This document shows positions 34,098 to 42,047 of a DNA stretch of 64,000 nt, piece by piece. This DNA comes from Dyadobacter pollutisoli. Its GTDB lineage: Bacteria > Bacteroidota > Bacteroidia > Cytophagales > Spirosomataceae. Position numbers and translations under genes: made by a program. Positions within the stretch are counted from its first letter, which is position 1; the number at the start of each line of letters is the position of its first letter. The stretch is taken from assembly GCF_026625565.1 (NCBI RefSeq), contig NZ_CP112998.1, positions 7,476,501 through 7,540,500 of the forward strand, written 5' to 3'. The notes under the pieces are model-generated. The model worked only from the letters and a program-made list of their open reading frames with translations. It was not told where the DNA came from and searched no databases.

Positions 34098-35963
34098 CTA
34101 TCGAGTCAAATTACAAAACCTGATCCCAGCCTGAAAACCCAGCCAGGTGTATTCTTTTGTTGAAGCGGTTGGTTTTTCGCCTATCCATATAGGTCTAATG
34201 CCCTTAGTTTCGGAGCTCTTAAAGAATCCACTATCCTCGCCACCCAGCAAATTTAATGTTGGGCCTGCGAAAAGTGCGAATTGATTCCCTATTTTCTTCT
34301 CAATCCCAAGCGCTATTTTAAGCATTCCAATGTTAATGTCTTCGATTTTCTGGTTTTTGAGAACGACGACACTAAGAGTAGCGTCTGCATTGACCATCCA
34401 GCCCCTGCCTAATTTCTGGGCAGTACCAAACCCGTAACCGAGCGAAAGCAATGGTTTGTTCGATAAGAAACCATTGAATCCCAAACTGAAAATATTGTAA
34501 AATCTGCTTACACCGGTTTTAAATGCAGTATTAAAGTAGTTGAGTTCATCTGACGAAAATTCATAGCGACGGTAACCATTGGTCTGTACGAAGCTGAACA
34601 AACCAAACGGAACGTGAGCTGACGAATCCGAATAATTTACAAAACCGATCTGATGACCTTTACGGACAGTATGGGCATAGTTATAACCCGCCGAGAACTG
34701 GTACCCGTCCAATACGCCAACCACCACATTCCCCACACCGGCAACCTGAAACCCTCTAAAATTTTTGCCGGTATAGTTGATGAAGTTGGTACCTTGAAAA
34801 CCTGTAAAATTGCCAAGGGTCAGGTTAAGAAAATTGGCATATTGAAAACCGACAACGTCCTTTCCGACAATGTTGCCGACACCGGCCAGTTGGAAACCCC
34901 TGACGTTTCCCCTCACCACATTAAAAATACTGCCTACTTCTAACTTGTTTACGCCGAGCGAATATCCGGCGATCAGGTTGATCGAATAATCGTTTACAAT
35001 GTTCCCACTGAGCTGATGATTAGTCCCTAAAAATGGTAAAATGGATGCTTGAAATGGTCGATGTAAAGTATCTTCAATGTTTCTCGTGTGAATGGCCTGG
35101 CTGGCTGAAGCAAAGGCGCTGACAAATCTGTTTTGAACTTTGCGGTATGTATTTTTGAATTTATCGTACTCAACCGTAGTCCTGTCGGGACCACGATTCA
35201 TGGCTACTTCCGGGCGTATCGTGTCTGCGAAAGGTGCGGGAGCCGATGCCGCGGAAAATTGTGGAATTTCGACTTTATGATGCAGGGAATCAACCTTTGA
35301 TTTGGTTTGTGCAACCAGTTTTCCTGATATCGGCTTTAATGTGTCTGGGGTAAGGGTTATCTGCAAATAAGTATCCTGCCGGTTTGGGATTGCGATGGTC
35401 TTGCCGATATAGTCTTCCTTTCTTATTTCCAGCCGAATGGCCGCAGGGGCAGTAGGAAGGCGGATCTTGTAATAACCGTAGCGGTTGCTGACGGCGGAAG
35501 CCAATGTGACAGATTCATAAATACTCGCATTGGCAAGCTTGCGGCCAGTTTTGTTATCAATAATGTAGCCGTTGAGGTTAAAATTCTCAGGTTTTTCCGG
35601 TTTGTCGTAATCTGTATTTTTTTGCAGGATAATGTATTTGCGTCTCTCTTTGAAAGTAACCTTGTCCTTAAAGATTTCAATTAATATTTCCCTCACACTC
35701 TGGTTTATCGCCTGTATCGAAACTTTCGATTTGATATCGATCATGTCGGGACTGTAAGAAAAACTGAAATCGCCCAGGTCGCCTATTTTTTGCAAGGTTT
35801 CGTCAAGCGGCTGGTTCGTAACCCGGATCGAGATACGTTTTTCCAGCAGATCCTGCGCAGATACATTACTTGCGATTGACAAAATCATTAAAAGAATGAT
35901 TCCGAAAATGTTGATTCTCAAACCAAAAGGATGATATGGAAATTTACTGACAGCCATTTCCAT
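34098..35963 (-). CDS. STN and carboxypeptidase-regulatory-like domain protein with LA_2272-type surface repeats
   Basis: A 621-residue exported protein with a signal segment to about residue 37. Residues 41-115 resemble an STN domain, as in TonB-dependent transducers, with RISIRVTNQPLDETLQKIGD. Residues 129-206 look like a carboxypeptidase-regulatory-like domain (LNGYIIDNKTGRKLANASIYE). From about 355 to 445 there are repeats of the type GFQLAGVGNIVG, GFQYANFLNLTLG, GFQGTNFINYTG, GFQVAGVGNVVVG, the pattern called LA_2272 surface repeats. No TonB-dependent barrel is present. It overlaps the fecR gene by about 20 nt and is the presumed effector or sensor of the sigma/FecR pair. Confidence 0.78.
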   Translation of the reverse strand: MEMAVSKFPYHPFGLRINIFGIILLMILSIASNVSAQDLLEKRISIRVTNQPLDETLQKIGDLGDFSFSYSPDMIDIKSKVSIQAINQSVREILIEIFKDKVTFKERRKYIILQKNTDYDKPEKPENFNLNGYIIDNKTGRKLANASIYESVTLASAVSNRYGYYKIRLPTAPAAIRLEIRKEDYIGKTIAIPNRQDTYLQITLTPDTLKPISGKLVAQTKSKVDSLHHKVEIPQFSAASAPAPFADTIRPEVAMNRGPDRTTVEYDKFKNTYRKVQNRFVSAFASASQAIHTRNIEDTLHRPFQASILPFLGTNHQLSGNIVNDYSINLIAGYSLGVNKLEVGSIFNVVRGNVRGFQLAGVGNIVGKDVVGFQYANFLNLTLGNFTGFQGTNFINYTGKNFRGFQVAGVGNVVVGVLDGYQFSAGYNYAHTVRKGHQIGFVNYSDSSAHVPFGLFSFVQTNGYRRYEFSSDELNYFNTAFKTGVSRFYNIFSLGFNGFLSNKPLLSLGYGFGTAQKLGRGWMVNADATLSVVVLKNQKIEDINIGMLKIALGIEKKIGNQFALFAGPTLNLLGGEDSGFFKSSETKGIRPIWIGEKPTASTKEYTWLGFQAGIRFCNLTR

Positions 35964-36972
35964 CCAGCCAGTATACTTTTCCTTCTTTTCTCAAATCCAG
36001 ATCAAGTGTTTCTGCGATTACAGCCAGTGTAGCGTCCAGCGGTTCTTTCTCAAACCGGATTGTAAGCCTGCATTGTGCGATCTGCTGATTGGAAAGCCGC
36101 ACATCCACGTGATATCCTTCGCGAATGGAGGAGACGACATCATTGAGATTGGCCGCATTGAAATCGAAGATCTGGGTCTTGTACCCCATGATGTTCATGT
36201 TGGCCTGCAAACTTCTGATCGTGTCGGCCAGCACCTCAGCGCTTTCACCTTTGATCAGGTCAATTTTATGCGAGGCTTTGCTCACACGCACTTTTCCTGT
36301 GCTTACATCCACACGAACCGGGGCTTCTTTGTAGGCTTTTACATTAAATGATGTTCCCAAAACCCGGATTTCCGTGCCGTTGGCATTGATAATGAATGGA
36401 TGGGCGGCATCGGGTTTCACATCAAAAAATGCTTCTCCCTGCAATGATACCGTTCTGAAATCACCGTCGAAATTTTCAGGGAATGTTATAGAAGAGTTAT
36501 AGTTCAAAAATACCTTGGTACCGTCCGGCAGAACTTTTTCGGTGGTGTTATTGGTAGTGGCAACCCGTTGTTCAGCAGAAGGTAGTGAACGGAAATGGAA
36601 CCAACCGAATGACAGAATGAGCAAGGTCACGGCTGCAACTGCCCAAATGCGAATTGGTAACTTTTTTTGAATGGTTGTTTGTGTAAAATCTACCTCCCGG
36701 ACTTTTGATAGAGTGTCATCTGAAGAAATGATCGCTGGCTTTTTATCCATCTTCATTTTTATCTTATTCCACGCCAGGTCCGTGTCGACAGTGAATTTCT
36801 TCTGAACCGAGCCTGCGTGGTCCCAGATCAGACGGTAGTTTGCAAATTCCTGCCTGTTAAGGTCGGATTGCGCCAACCATATCTCTACTTGATTTTTTTC
36901 TCCTTCCGAAGCGGTGTCTGCCAGATAACGTGCTAACAGCTCCTCCGATATGTTTTCATGAGATGAGTTCAT
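35944..36972 (-). CDS. FecR family anti-sigma factor
   Basis: Inner-membrane sigma regulator of 342 residues. A cytoplasmic N-terminus (LARYLADTASEGEKNQVEIWLA) precedes one transmembrane helix at about residues 108-127 and a periplasmic FecR domain (VLPDGTKVFLNYNSSITFPENF, VSLQGEAFFDVKPD, VLGTSFNVKAY) and a C-terminal DUF4974-type domain (RLTIRFEKEPLDATLAVIAETL). The ATG at 36972 fits the family start. The start is 2 nt from the sigma gene stop, consistent with translational coupling. Confidence 0.92.
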   Translation of the reverse strand: MNSSHENISEELLARYLADTASEGEKNQVEIWLAQSDLNRQEFANYRLIWDHAGSVQKKFTVDTDLAWNKIKMKMDKKPAIISSDDTLSKVREVDFTQTTIQKKLPIRIWAVAAVTLLILSFGWFHFRSLPSAEQRVATTNNTTEKVLPDGTKVFLNYNSSITFPENFDGDFRTVSLQGEAFFDVKPDAAHPFIINANGTEIRVLGTSFNVKAYKEAPVRVDVSTGKVRVSKASHKIDLIKGESAEVLADTIRSLQANMNIMGYKTQIFDFNAANLNDVVSSIREGYHVDVRLSNQQIAQCRLTIRFEKEPLDATLAVIAETLDLDLRKEGKVYWLDGNGCQ

Positions 36973-36974
36973 GG

Positions 36975-37568
36975 TTACGATCTGATTAACTGTTCGACAA
37001 TAAAATAAACCGGCCAAAGCACGGTAGGCAGATAATCCGCCAGCTCAACGCGTAAGATTTTTAAAGCCTTACCAATCTGATTTTCGACGGTTTTGATGGA
37101 AATCCCCAACTGATCCGCTATTTCCTGATATTTCAATTCCTCAAAACGACTTAATCTGAATGCTTTCTGACATTGTTCGGGCAAGGTACTAACCGCTTTT
37201 TCAATGCGATCTTCAAGCTCGTTGGCGTGAATTACTTCTGTGACTGATTCGTAAGACTGCGCTGAAAAATTCAAGGTATGCTCGCGATGTACTTCCCTGA
37301 CCGACGCATGTTTGAAACGGTTGAGGCAGTGATTGTGTACGGCGCGGTAGAGATAAGACTTCAACGAAAGTGTGATTTCCAGATCTTCCCTTTTCTCCCA
37401 GATCGTCAAAAACACAGTTTGAACAACCTCTTCCGACTCTTCCTCATCTTTGAGCAAAGTACAGGCATAATTACAAAGGCGCGGATAAAAGCTGCGGAAC
37501 GTTTGCTCGAAGGCCTGTTCGTCGCCTCGCCGTATCGCGCCAACTATTTCTGGGTCGGAAGAGTACAC
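36975..37568 (-). CDS. ECF RNA polymerase sigma factor (FecI-like)
   Basis: Sigma-70 family ECF factor, 197 residues from the GTG at 37568. Region 2 is about residues 5-75 (IRRGDEQAFEQTFRSFYPRLCNYA, EESEEVVQTVFLTIWEKR) and region 4 about 125-175 (LPEQCQKAFRLSRFEELKYQEIADQLGISIKTVENQIGKAL). The frame is open to 37799, but a TATTTTTG promoter element at 37593-37600 and the start of sigma homology favour the GTG. It should direct transcription of genes controlled by the FecR protein encoded next to it. Confidence 0.88.
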   Translation of the reverse strand: MYSSDPEIVGAIRRGDEQAFEQTFRSFYPRLCNYACTLLKDEEESEEVVQTVFLTIWEKREDLEITLSLKSYLYRAVHNHCLNRFKHASVREVHREHTLNFSAQSYESVTEVIHANELEDRIEKAVSTLPEQCQKAFRLSRFEELKYQEIADQLGISIKTVENQIGKALKILRVELADYLPTVLWPVYFIVEQLIRS

Positions 37569-37592
37569 CGATTTCGTTTTTTGATTTTCGGT

Positions 37593-37600
37593 CAAAAATA
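37593..37600 (-). promoter_or_regulatory. -7 element of the ECF sigma gene
   Basis: TATTTTTG on the reverse strand, an exact TAnnTTTG match, 24 nt before the GTG start. No obvious TTTG at -33 was found. If used, it excludes all starts further upstream. Confidence 0.45.
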
Positions 37601-37694
37601 GATAATCTCTTTCGATTAGTACATCCGGATATAGAAGAGCGGTCGCTGCCACGTTTGAAATTTCCTTTTGAACATGACAATTAACCGATCGCTT

Positions 37695-37732
37695 CCCCCT
37701 ATGAATAAAAATTATTTTTTTTCGATAGGGGG
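37695..37732. promoter_or_regulatory. Spaced inverted repeat between the sigma gene and the DUF2807 gene
   Basis: CCCCCTAT at 37695-37702 and its exact complement ATAGGGGG at 37725-37732 flank 22 nt of almost pure A/T. It could be a regulator binding site or an mRNA hairpin with a large loop in the divergent region. Confidence 0.4.
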
Positions 37733-37819
37733 GCAAATGCATTGGATTGTCTATTCGAAACAGGGGCGTGAGCATTGAAAACCCTGTGATAGCATTCATT
37801 TCAATTACATTTATTAGCC

Positions 37820-38542
37820 ATGAAACATTTTATTTTCTCAGTTTTTGCAGGGTTGTCATTACTAACAATTTCAGAATCTTGCGTTTATGTTAACTCTGAC
37901 GACGATATACCGCCGCGGGGTGAGAGTACCCGTACTTATGATTTCAAAAATTTTGATGAGCTCGAAATGGGCAGTGCTTTTCGGGTCAATGTTGTGGAAG
38001 GAGCTGCATTTGCCGTTTCTGCGACCGGTGAGTTGAATGACCTGGATGATCTTGAAGTTTTTGTTCAGGATGGAAAGTTGGTGGCCCGCTACAATAACTC
38101 CTGGAAAAGCCACAGAAAGGCAATGGATATCGATATTACTATGCCAGATATCGCAGGAGTGGATTTTTCTGGCGCGGTTAGTGCGTCGATAGAAGGTTTT
38201 GAAAATTTGCCTGAACTGGAATTTGAGTTATCCGGTGCCAGCAAATGTGATTTTGAAGGATCCGTCAGAAATTTGAAATTAGATTTGTCCGGCGCTTCCC
38301 GTCTGGACTTATTTGGCGATGGTAAATTTATGGACGGCGAACTTTCCGGCGCTTCTCAACTGAATGCATTTGACTGGGCAGCAGAAGAATCCGATCTCGA
38401 TGTTTCGGGAGCAAGCGATGCGCGCGTTTGGGTTTCGCGCCTCCTGGATGTAGATGCCAGCGGCGCGAGTAGTGTTCGCTACAAAGGTAGTCCGGTTGTT
38501 GAAAAGAAAGTTTCCGGAGGCAGCACAGTGCGGCCAGAATAG
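37820..38542 (+). CDS. DUF2807 (head GIN domain) lipoprotein
   Basis: A 240-residue putative lipoprotein (signal MKHFIFSVFAGLSLLTISESC) with the DUF2807 auto-transporter-adhesin head GIN domain, a right-handed beta-helix. Its signature repeats of S-G-A-S are obvious: ELSGASKCDFEG, DLSGASRLDLFG, ELSGASQLNAFD, DVSGASDARVW, DASGASSVRYKG. Function unknown; such proteins are linked to envelope or gliding-associated surfaces in Bacteroidota. It is divergent from the ECF sigma gene and convergent with the dipeptidase gene. Confidence 0.85.
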   Translation: MKHFIFSVFAGLSLLTISESCVYVNSDDDIPPRGESTRTYDFKNFDELEMGSAFRVNVVEGAAFAVSATGELNDLDDLEVFVQDGKLVARYNNSWKSHRKAMDIDITMPDIAGVDFSGAVSASIEGFENLPELEFELSGASKCDFEGSVRNLKLDLSGASRLDLFGDGKFMDGELSGASQLNAFDWAAEESDLDVSGASDARVWVSRLLDVDASGASSVRYKGSPVVEKKVSGGSTVRPE

Positions 38543-38545
38543 AGC

Positions 38546-39262
38546 TTACTTAATCATCCCATATTTGGCCCGGGCCTGGCTCTTCGACATGCCGTCAAAA
38601 TGCCACCACTCGGTGGTATTGGCTTTGAACCCGGCCTGGGTCATTACTTTGCGGAGAATCTGCCGGTTTTCAACCTGCTTCTGGGAAAGTTTGCCTTTTT
38701 TCAACATCTCCTGCTCGGAACGTGGATAGGCTAGGGGGCCGAAAAAGTCAAATTTTGTGCCCATATCGAGCGGTTTTCCTTTTTCATCCACAATGGTCAA
38801 GTCCACGGCACACCCAAAGTTATGGTTGGAGCCAATTTTAGGATCAGCGACATACTGTGTTTTGCTCCTGGCTGGAATTTTCAGGTCGTCCAATGCATTC
38901 CAAAGGTTATACTGCACGGAATTGGGCCTTGCAGCATCATAGACCAATAATTGGTAACCTGGTTTGTATTGTTTTAAGAACGTCGCTGCCTTAGAAAGTC
39001 TTTTCGCCATTTCAGGTTGCAGGTACGCGCGGGTGAGGTCGCCGTATACATTTTTGCCCATGAAATTATCGGTGGTCGCATATTTCAATTCTACCAAAAT
39101 TTCAGAATTTGCCTTTTGTACGTCTGTCAATCCCTGGTCGATTATTCTTTGCTCAATGTCGGGAATGGTACTTTTATTCCGTTCTTTTTTTAATTCCTGG
39201 GCAAACGAAATAATACTGCAAAACAGCAATAGCAAACCTGAAAAACTGACTTTTTTGAGCAT
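38546..39262 (-). CDS. ddpX: D-alanyl-D-alanine dipeptidase (VanX/DdpX-like, M15D)
   Basis: Zinc dipeptidase of 238 residues with signal peptide (MLKKVSFSGLLLLFCSIISFAQ). The zinc-binding SxHxxGxAxD motif is SNHNFGCAVD and the second conserved motif is EWWHFD. It hydrolyses D-Ala-D-Ala from peptidoglycan turnover in the periplasm. The ATG at 39262 is chosen for the signal peptide; it lies directly after the T tract of the upstream terminator, an unusual arrangement (see the terminator entry). No vancomycin-resistance partner genes (vanH, vanA) are present. Confidence 0.88.
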   Translation of the reverse strand: MLKKVSFSGLLLLFCSIISFAQELKKERNKSTIPDIEQRIIDQGLTDVQKANSEILVELKYATTDNFMGKNVYGDLTRAYLQPEMAKRLSKAATFLKQYKPGYQLLVYDAARPNSVQYNLWNALDDLKIPARSKTQYVADPKIGSNHNFGCAVDLTIVDEKGKPLDMGTKFDFFGPLAYPRSEQEMLKKGKLSQKQVENRQILRKVMTQAGFKANTTEWWHFDGMSKSQARAKYGMIK

Positions 39263-39306
39263 AAAAAAATGAATATCCTTGCAATGAGCTGCAAAGATAT
39301 TCATTT
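39263..39306 (-). terminator. Strong hairpin terminator between the LiaF-like gene and ddpX
   Basis: On the reverse strand, a 16-bp stem with one wobble (arms 39291-39306 and 39269-39284), 6-nt loop and seven T residues that end exactly at the ddpX ATG. It terminates the LiaF-like gene and leaves no Shine-Dalgarno space for ddpX. Confidence 0.85.
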
Positions 39307-39334
39307 GTATGAATGCCGGTTTTGAAACAGGCTG

Positions 39335-40372
39335 CTAGTATCGCTTGATATTGATGCTCGTCAGGCCACCTTCGAAGTGAATGATGATCTTTTTCGCAGT
39401 ACTTTCATAACCCGGCGAACGATACAAACCGTTGCTTACTTTATCCAGGTCATCCATACTTTTGGCATTCAATGCGCCGTCCATATGCATTTCGCAGCCA
39501 ACGGATTTTGGAATTTCAATGGTGATGGACGCAACGCCTGCTTCAATATCCAGATTTGAAGTGGGCAGCTTATCACCCATTTTAATGTCCATGTCGGCAA
39601 CACCGGTACTTACTTTCAGCTTTTCAACTTTGTAATTACTGAAATCGAAATTGCCTTTTCCAGCGCCAATACCCAGATCAATGTTCCAAACTGGTTTTTC
39701 GTTTAACTGAATTTTAGCCTGATTGGAAATCTCGCCATTTTTGATTTTGACATTTCCTTCTTCCATTTTCAGGTTAATGGTCGCAGAATTATCCAGCTTG
39801 TTGATGGAAGTATTGGACAAAAAGCCGACGATTGTACTTTTTGTATTGGCCTCAAACAATCTGGGCGTATTGCCATTCAGTATGAAGGAACCCGCTCCGC
39901 CTTCCAGATGGAAATTAGCTTTCTGGATAAAATCCTCCATATCGTACTTGTAGAAGCCATTGATTGCCTTTTCTCCATTGCTGTTCCAATGTTCCTTCTG
40001 ATAGTCATCGTCCTTGTCATCGTCGTCATCATCATTGTCATCATCATGGTCATTATCATGATACCCGTAATCGTGGTCACCATCGTCGTCGTCCCAGTCA
40101 AAATTCCAATTGTTGTGACGGTCAAATGCCCGGTCCGTACGGTTGATAATTGCCCCAAATACCGCCAGTGTGATCAATAGACCTACAACTCCGCCTGAAC
40201 CGCGTTCCTTACCAGTGGCCAGCAAAACCGCACCTGCGAGAATCAGCAAAACAGGCCAGTAGGGCAACACTTCGTCCCAATCGATATCCAGAATATTCAT
40301 GCTTCGGAGAAGCCAGAGTGTTCCAAAAATGATAAGCAATCCACCCCAAACTATGCCGCGTGAGTTTTTCAT
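39335..40372 (-). CDS. LiaF-like envelope-stress membrane protein with Asp/His-rich linker
   Basis: A 345-residue protein with an N-terminal LiaF-type transmembrane module of four short helices (about residues 5-78; FGTLWLLRSMNI, YWPVLLILAGAVLL), an extremely acidic linker rich in Asp and His (residues 92-123), and a C-terminal beta-helical domain like LiaF/YvqF (GAGKGNFDFSNYKVEKLKVSTGVADMDIKMG). LiaF in Firmicutes restrains the cell-wall stress kinase LiaS; no kinase is encoded here. It is the third gene of a PspC-small protein-LiaF-like set, 4 nt after the small gene. Confidence 0.82.
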   Translation of the reverse strand: MKNSRGIVWGGLLIIFGTLWLLRSMNILDIDWDEVLPYWPVLLILAGAVLLATGKERGSGGVVGLLITLAVFGAIINRTDRAFDRHNNWNFDWDDDDGDHDYGYHDNDHDDDNDDDDDDKDDDYQKEHWNSNGEKAINGFYKYDMEDFIQKANFHLEGGAGSFILNGNTPRLFEANTKSTIVGFLSNTSINKLDNSATINLKMEEGNVKIKNGEISNQAKIQLNEKPVWNIDLGIGAGKGNFDFSNYKVEKLKVSTGVADMDIKMGDKLPTSNLDIEAGVASITIEIPKSVGCEMHMDGALNAKSMDDLDKVSNGLYRSPGYESTAKKIIIHFEGGLTSINIKRY

Positions 40373-40376
40373 AGTC

Positions 40377-40562
40377 TTATATGTTTGAACGGTTGGAAAT
40401 ATCAGAATGAAGGTAATTTTTTAATAAAAGCAAGCCACCGGTTACGATGAGGATAATGGGCCAGAAGAATCGGCCAAAATCAAACGCAGTTAGTTCTTCT
40501 ACGAGGAACAGGGAACCTGTAATAATGAGGATCACTCCCCAGAAAATATTTCGAAAGTTCAT
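40377..40562 (-). CDS. Small LiaI/LiaF-TM-domain membrane protein
   Basis: A 61-residue protein, MNFRNIFWGVILIITGSLFL and a second helix FFWPIILIVTGGLLLL. It corresponds to the LiaF-TM/DUF5668 module alone. Position between the PspC gene and the LiaF-like gene with short spacers indicates one operon. A structural or regulatory partner of the other two membrane proteins is inferred. Confidence 0.78.
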   Translation of the reverse strand: MNFRNIFWGVILIITGSLFLVEELTAFDFGRFFWPIILIVTGGLLLLKNYLHSDISNRSNI

Positions 40563-40620
40563 GGCTATGGTTTTGGTTAAAATGAGAGATTCAAAGAGAG
40601 TTTATAGGTCTTTGGCAATG

Positions 40621-41256
40621 CTAGTTCACCCTGATCACCTGATCGTCTTCATCATTATCCGGCTTCTTATTCTCAGGATCTTCCGGAAAATGTGTGGTGG
40701 TAGTTGAACCTGGTGTAAATGGCGTGTAAGGCTGTGGGTCAGGCTCGGGCGCTATCGGCTCAGTGGGAGCCGACGGTGGAGGCGTGGTCGGATATACAGT
40801 TGAATTAGTTTCCTGCTGCTTATCTCGCTGGCGAAGGATCAGGAATGCGCCAATGGCAATCAGCACGATTGGCCAGAAATATCTCTTGAATTCATACCAG
40901 ATCGGAAAATCATCGATCAGCATCACAGCACCGAAGAATACAAGTACCGCACCAAGGATCATTACTGTCTGATCCGATCTCTTTTTATCGAAGAATGGTT
41001 CGGAAGGTTTTGCAGCGTCAGAATCGAAGCTGGTCGTGGTCGTATAAACTTCACCCGCAGGCCCGGTCGGGAGCACCGCCCAGAGAATAATGTATAAAAT
41101 ACCTGTCCATCCGAAGCTCGGAGGTATTGGCAGCAATAACATTACAACAAAGAGAACCCGAACAATTACAACATCAATTTGTAAATACTGTGCGATTCCG
41201 GAAGCAACTCCTCCAAAAACTGCCTGGTCAGGTATGCGGTGCAATTTCTTTTCCAT
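40621..41256 (-). CDS. PspC domain protein
   Basis: A 211-residue membrane protein. Residues 1-65 are a PspC domain (LHRIPDQAVFGGVASGIAQYL, then a helix ending WAVLP), which in Proteobacteria senses envelope stress. Two further helices at about residues 95-140 form a LiaF-TM-like module (FWPIVLIAIGAFLIL). The C-terminal 60 residues are Pro/Thr-rich and probably disordered. An exact -7 element lies upstream at 41282-41289. It is the first gene of the envelope-stress set. Confidence 0.87.
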   Translation of the reverse strand: MEKKLHRIPDQAVFGGVASGIAQYLQIDVVIVRVLFVVMLLLPIPPSFGWTGILYIILWAVLPTGPAGEVYTTTTSFDSDAAKPSEPFFDKKRSDQTVMILGAVLVFFGAVMLIDDFPIWYEFKRYFWPIVLIAIGAFLILRQRDKQQETNSTVYPTTPPPSAPTEPIAPEPDPQPYTPFTPGSTTTTHFPEDPENKKPDNDEDDQVIRVN

Positions 41257-41281
41257 GATTAGCTTAACGTTTATTTGTAAT

Positions 41282-41289
41282 CAAAGGTA
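41282..41289 (-). promoter_or_regulatory. -7 element (TACCTTTG) for the PspC operon
   Basis: Exact TAnnTTTG on the reverse strand, 26 nt before the pspC start codon. A -33 TTTG is not clear. Confidence 0.45.
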
Positions 41290-41392
41290 GTAGGTAATGC
41301 AAGATACTGTAAACCGGAAAATTATTATCGGTAAAACGGCGTGTTAAACGGATATTTTTGAGGAGAGTTAAATTTTGAGGGGGAAAATGAGG

Positions 41393-42016
41393 CTATTGTT
41401 CTTCTAAAGCTTCCAGAATATCCATCATACTGCCAAAATCCTTGTAACCCGGACGGATCTCGTCGCTGCCACGCAAAGCGATCCCTAGGTTCGGTAAAAG
41501 TTCGGTGAGCGCGCTGACAGTGAATTCATTATCCAGGCCAAAGCCAATTAATATCGGGTACTCGGCGCCTAAACGCTCCAATACCTGCATCCATGTTTCG
41601 GAAAGTTCAGCATTGTTGTCGCTTTCCAGAAGAAAATGAGAGACGTCGCCTTCATAGCGGCTCAGAATGGAGTCAATTTCGTCGGCTTCGTAAAGGTCAA
41701 CGCTAACGCGCAATATCAGCGGGAGGCTTAACTCGCTATGCAGATAATTTAGAAGTCCGGGTTCCTCGACCTGCACGGCGTGGACCGGATAACTGGCCAA
41801 TGTCTTCAAAATTGACTCTGCATTGGTCTGGGCTGTCTCTGCTACCAGGGTAACGCCAGCCAGCCAGGAGCAGATATCTTCGAATTTTTTAGGAGATATA
41901 TGATTGGGAGAATCTTCATCTATTGAAAAACCAAGCATTTCCACACCCATTCCGGCGCAATAACGTGCATCGGACAAATTGGTAACATTGCTGATTTTTA
42001 CGGTTCTTGTAAGCAT
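41393..42016 (-). CDS. Phosphoribosylanthranilate isomerase (TrpF)-like protein lacking catalytic residues
   Basis: A 207-residue TIM-barrel protein clearly related to TrpF by its N-terminus (VKISNVTNLSDARYCAGMGVEMLGF) and C-terminus (IGFGLDNEFT, then IALRGSDEIRPGYKD). In TrpF the first strand ends in KxCG with the general base Cys; here the place reads KISN. The general acid Asp, usually in FLLD, appears as FLLES. Length is normal. It is not near other trp genes. It is therefore probably not a working isomerase; the real role is unknown. Confidence 0.7.
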   Translation of the reverse strand: MLTRTVKISNVTNLSDARYCAGMGVEMLGFSIDEDSPNHISPKKFEDICSWLAGVTLVAETAQTNAESILKTLASYPVHAVQVEEPGLLNYLHSELSLPLILRVSVDLYEADEIDSILSRYEGDVSHFLLESDNNAELSETWMQVLERLGAEYPILIGFGLDNEFTVSALTELLPNLGIALRGSDEIRPGYKDFGSMMDILEALEEQ

Positions 42017-42047
42017 TGGTAATTAAAATTTTAATAAAATATCCGGG

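Noticed and set aside
38546..39262. Vancomycin resistance gene vanX
   Set aside because: VanX-like sequence, but no vanH/vanA/vanR/vanS genes nearby; more likely a peptidoglycan-recycling dipeptidase.
39908..40180. Plus-strand frame with Ile/Val-rich runs that look like membrane helices
   Set aside because: It is the reverse reading of the Asp/His codon run in the LiaF-like gene (GAY codons give Ile/Val on the opposite strand).
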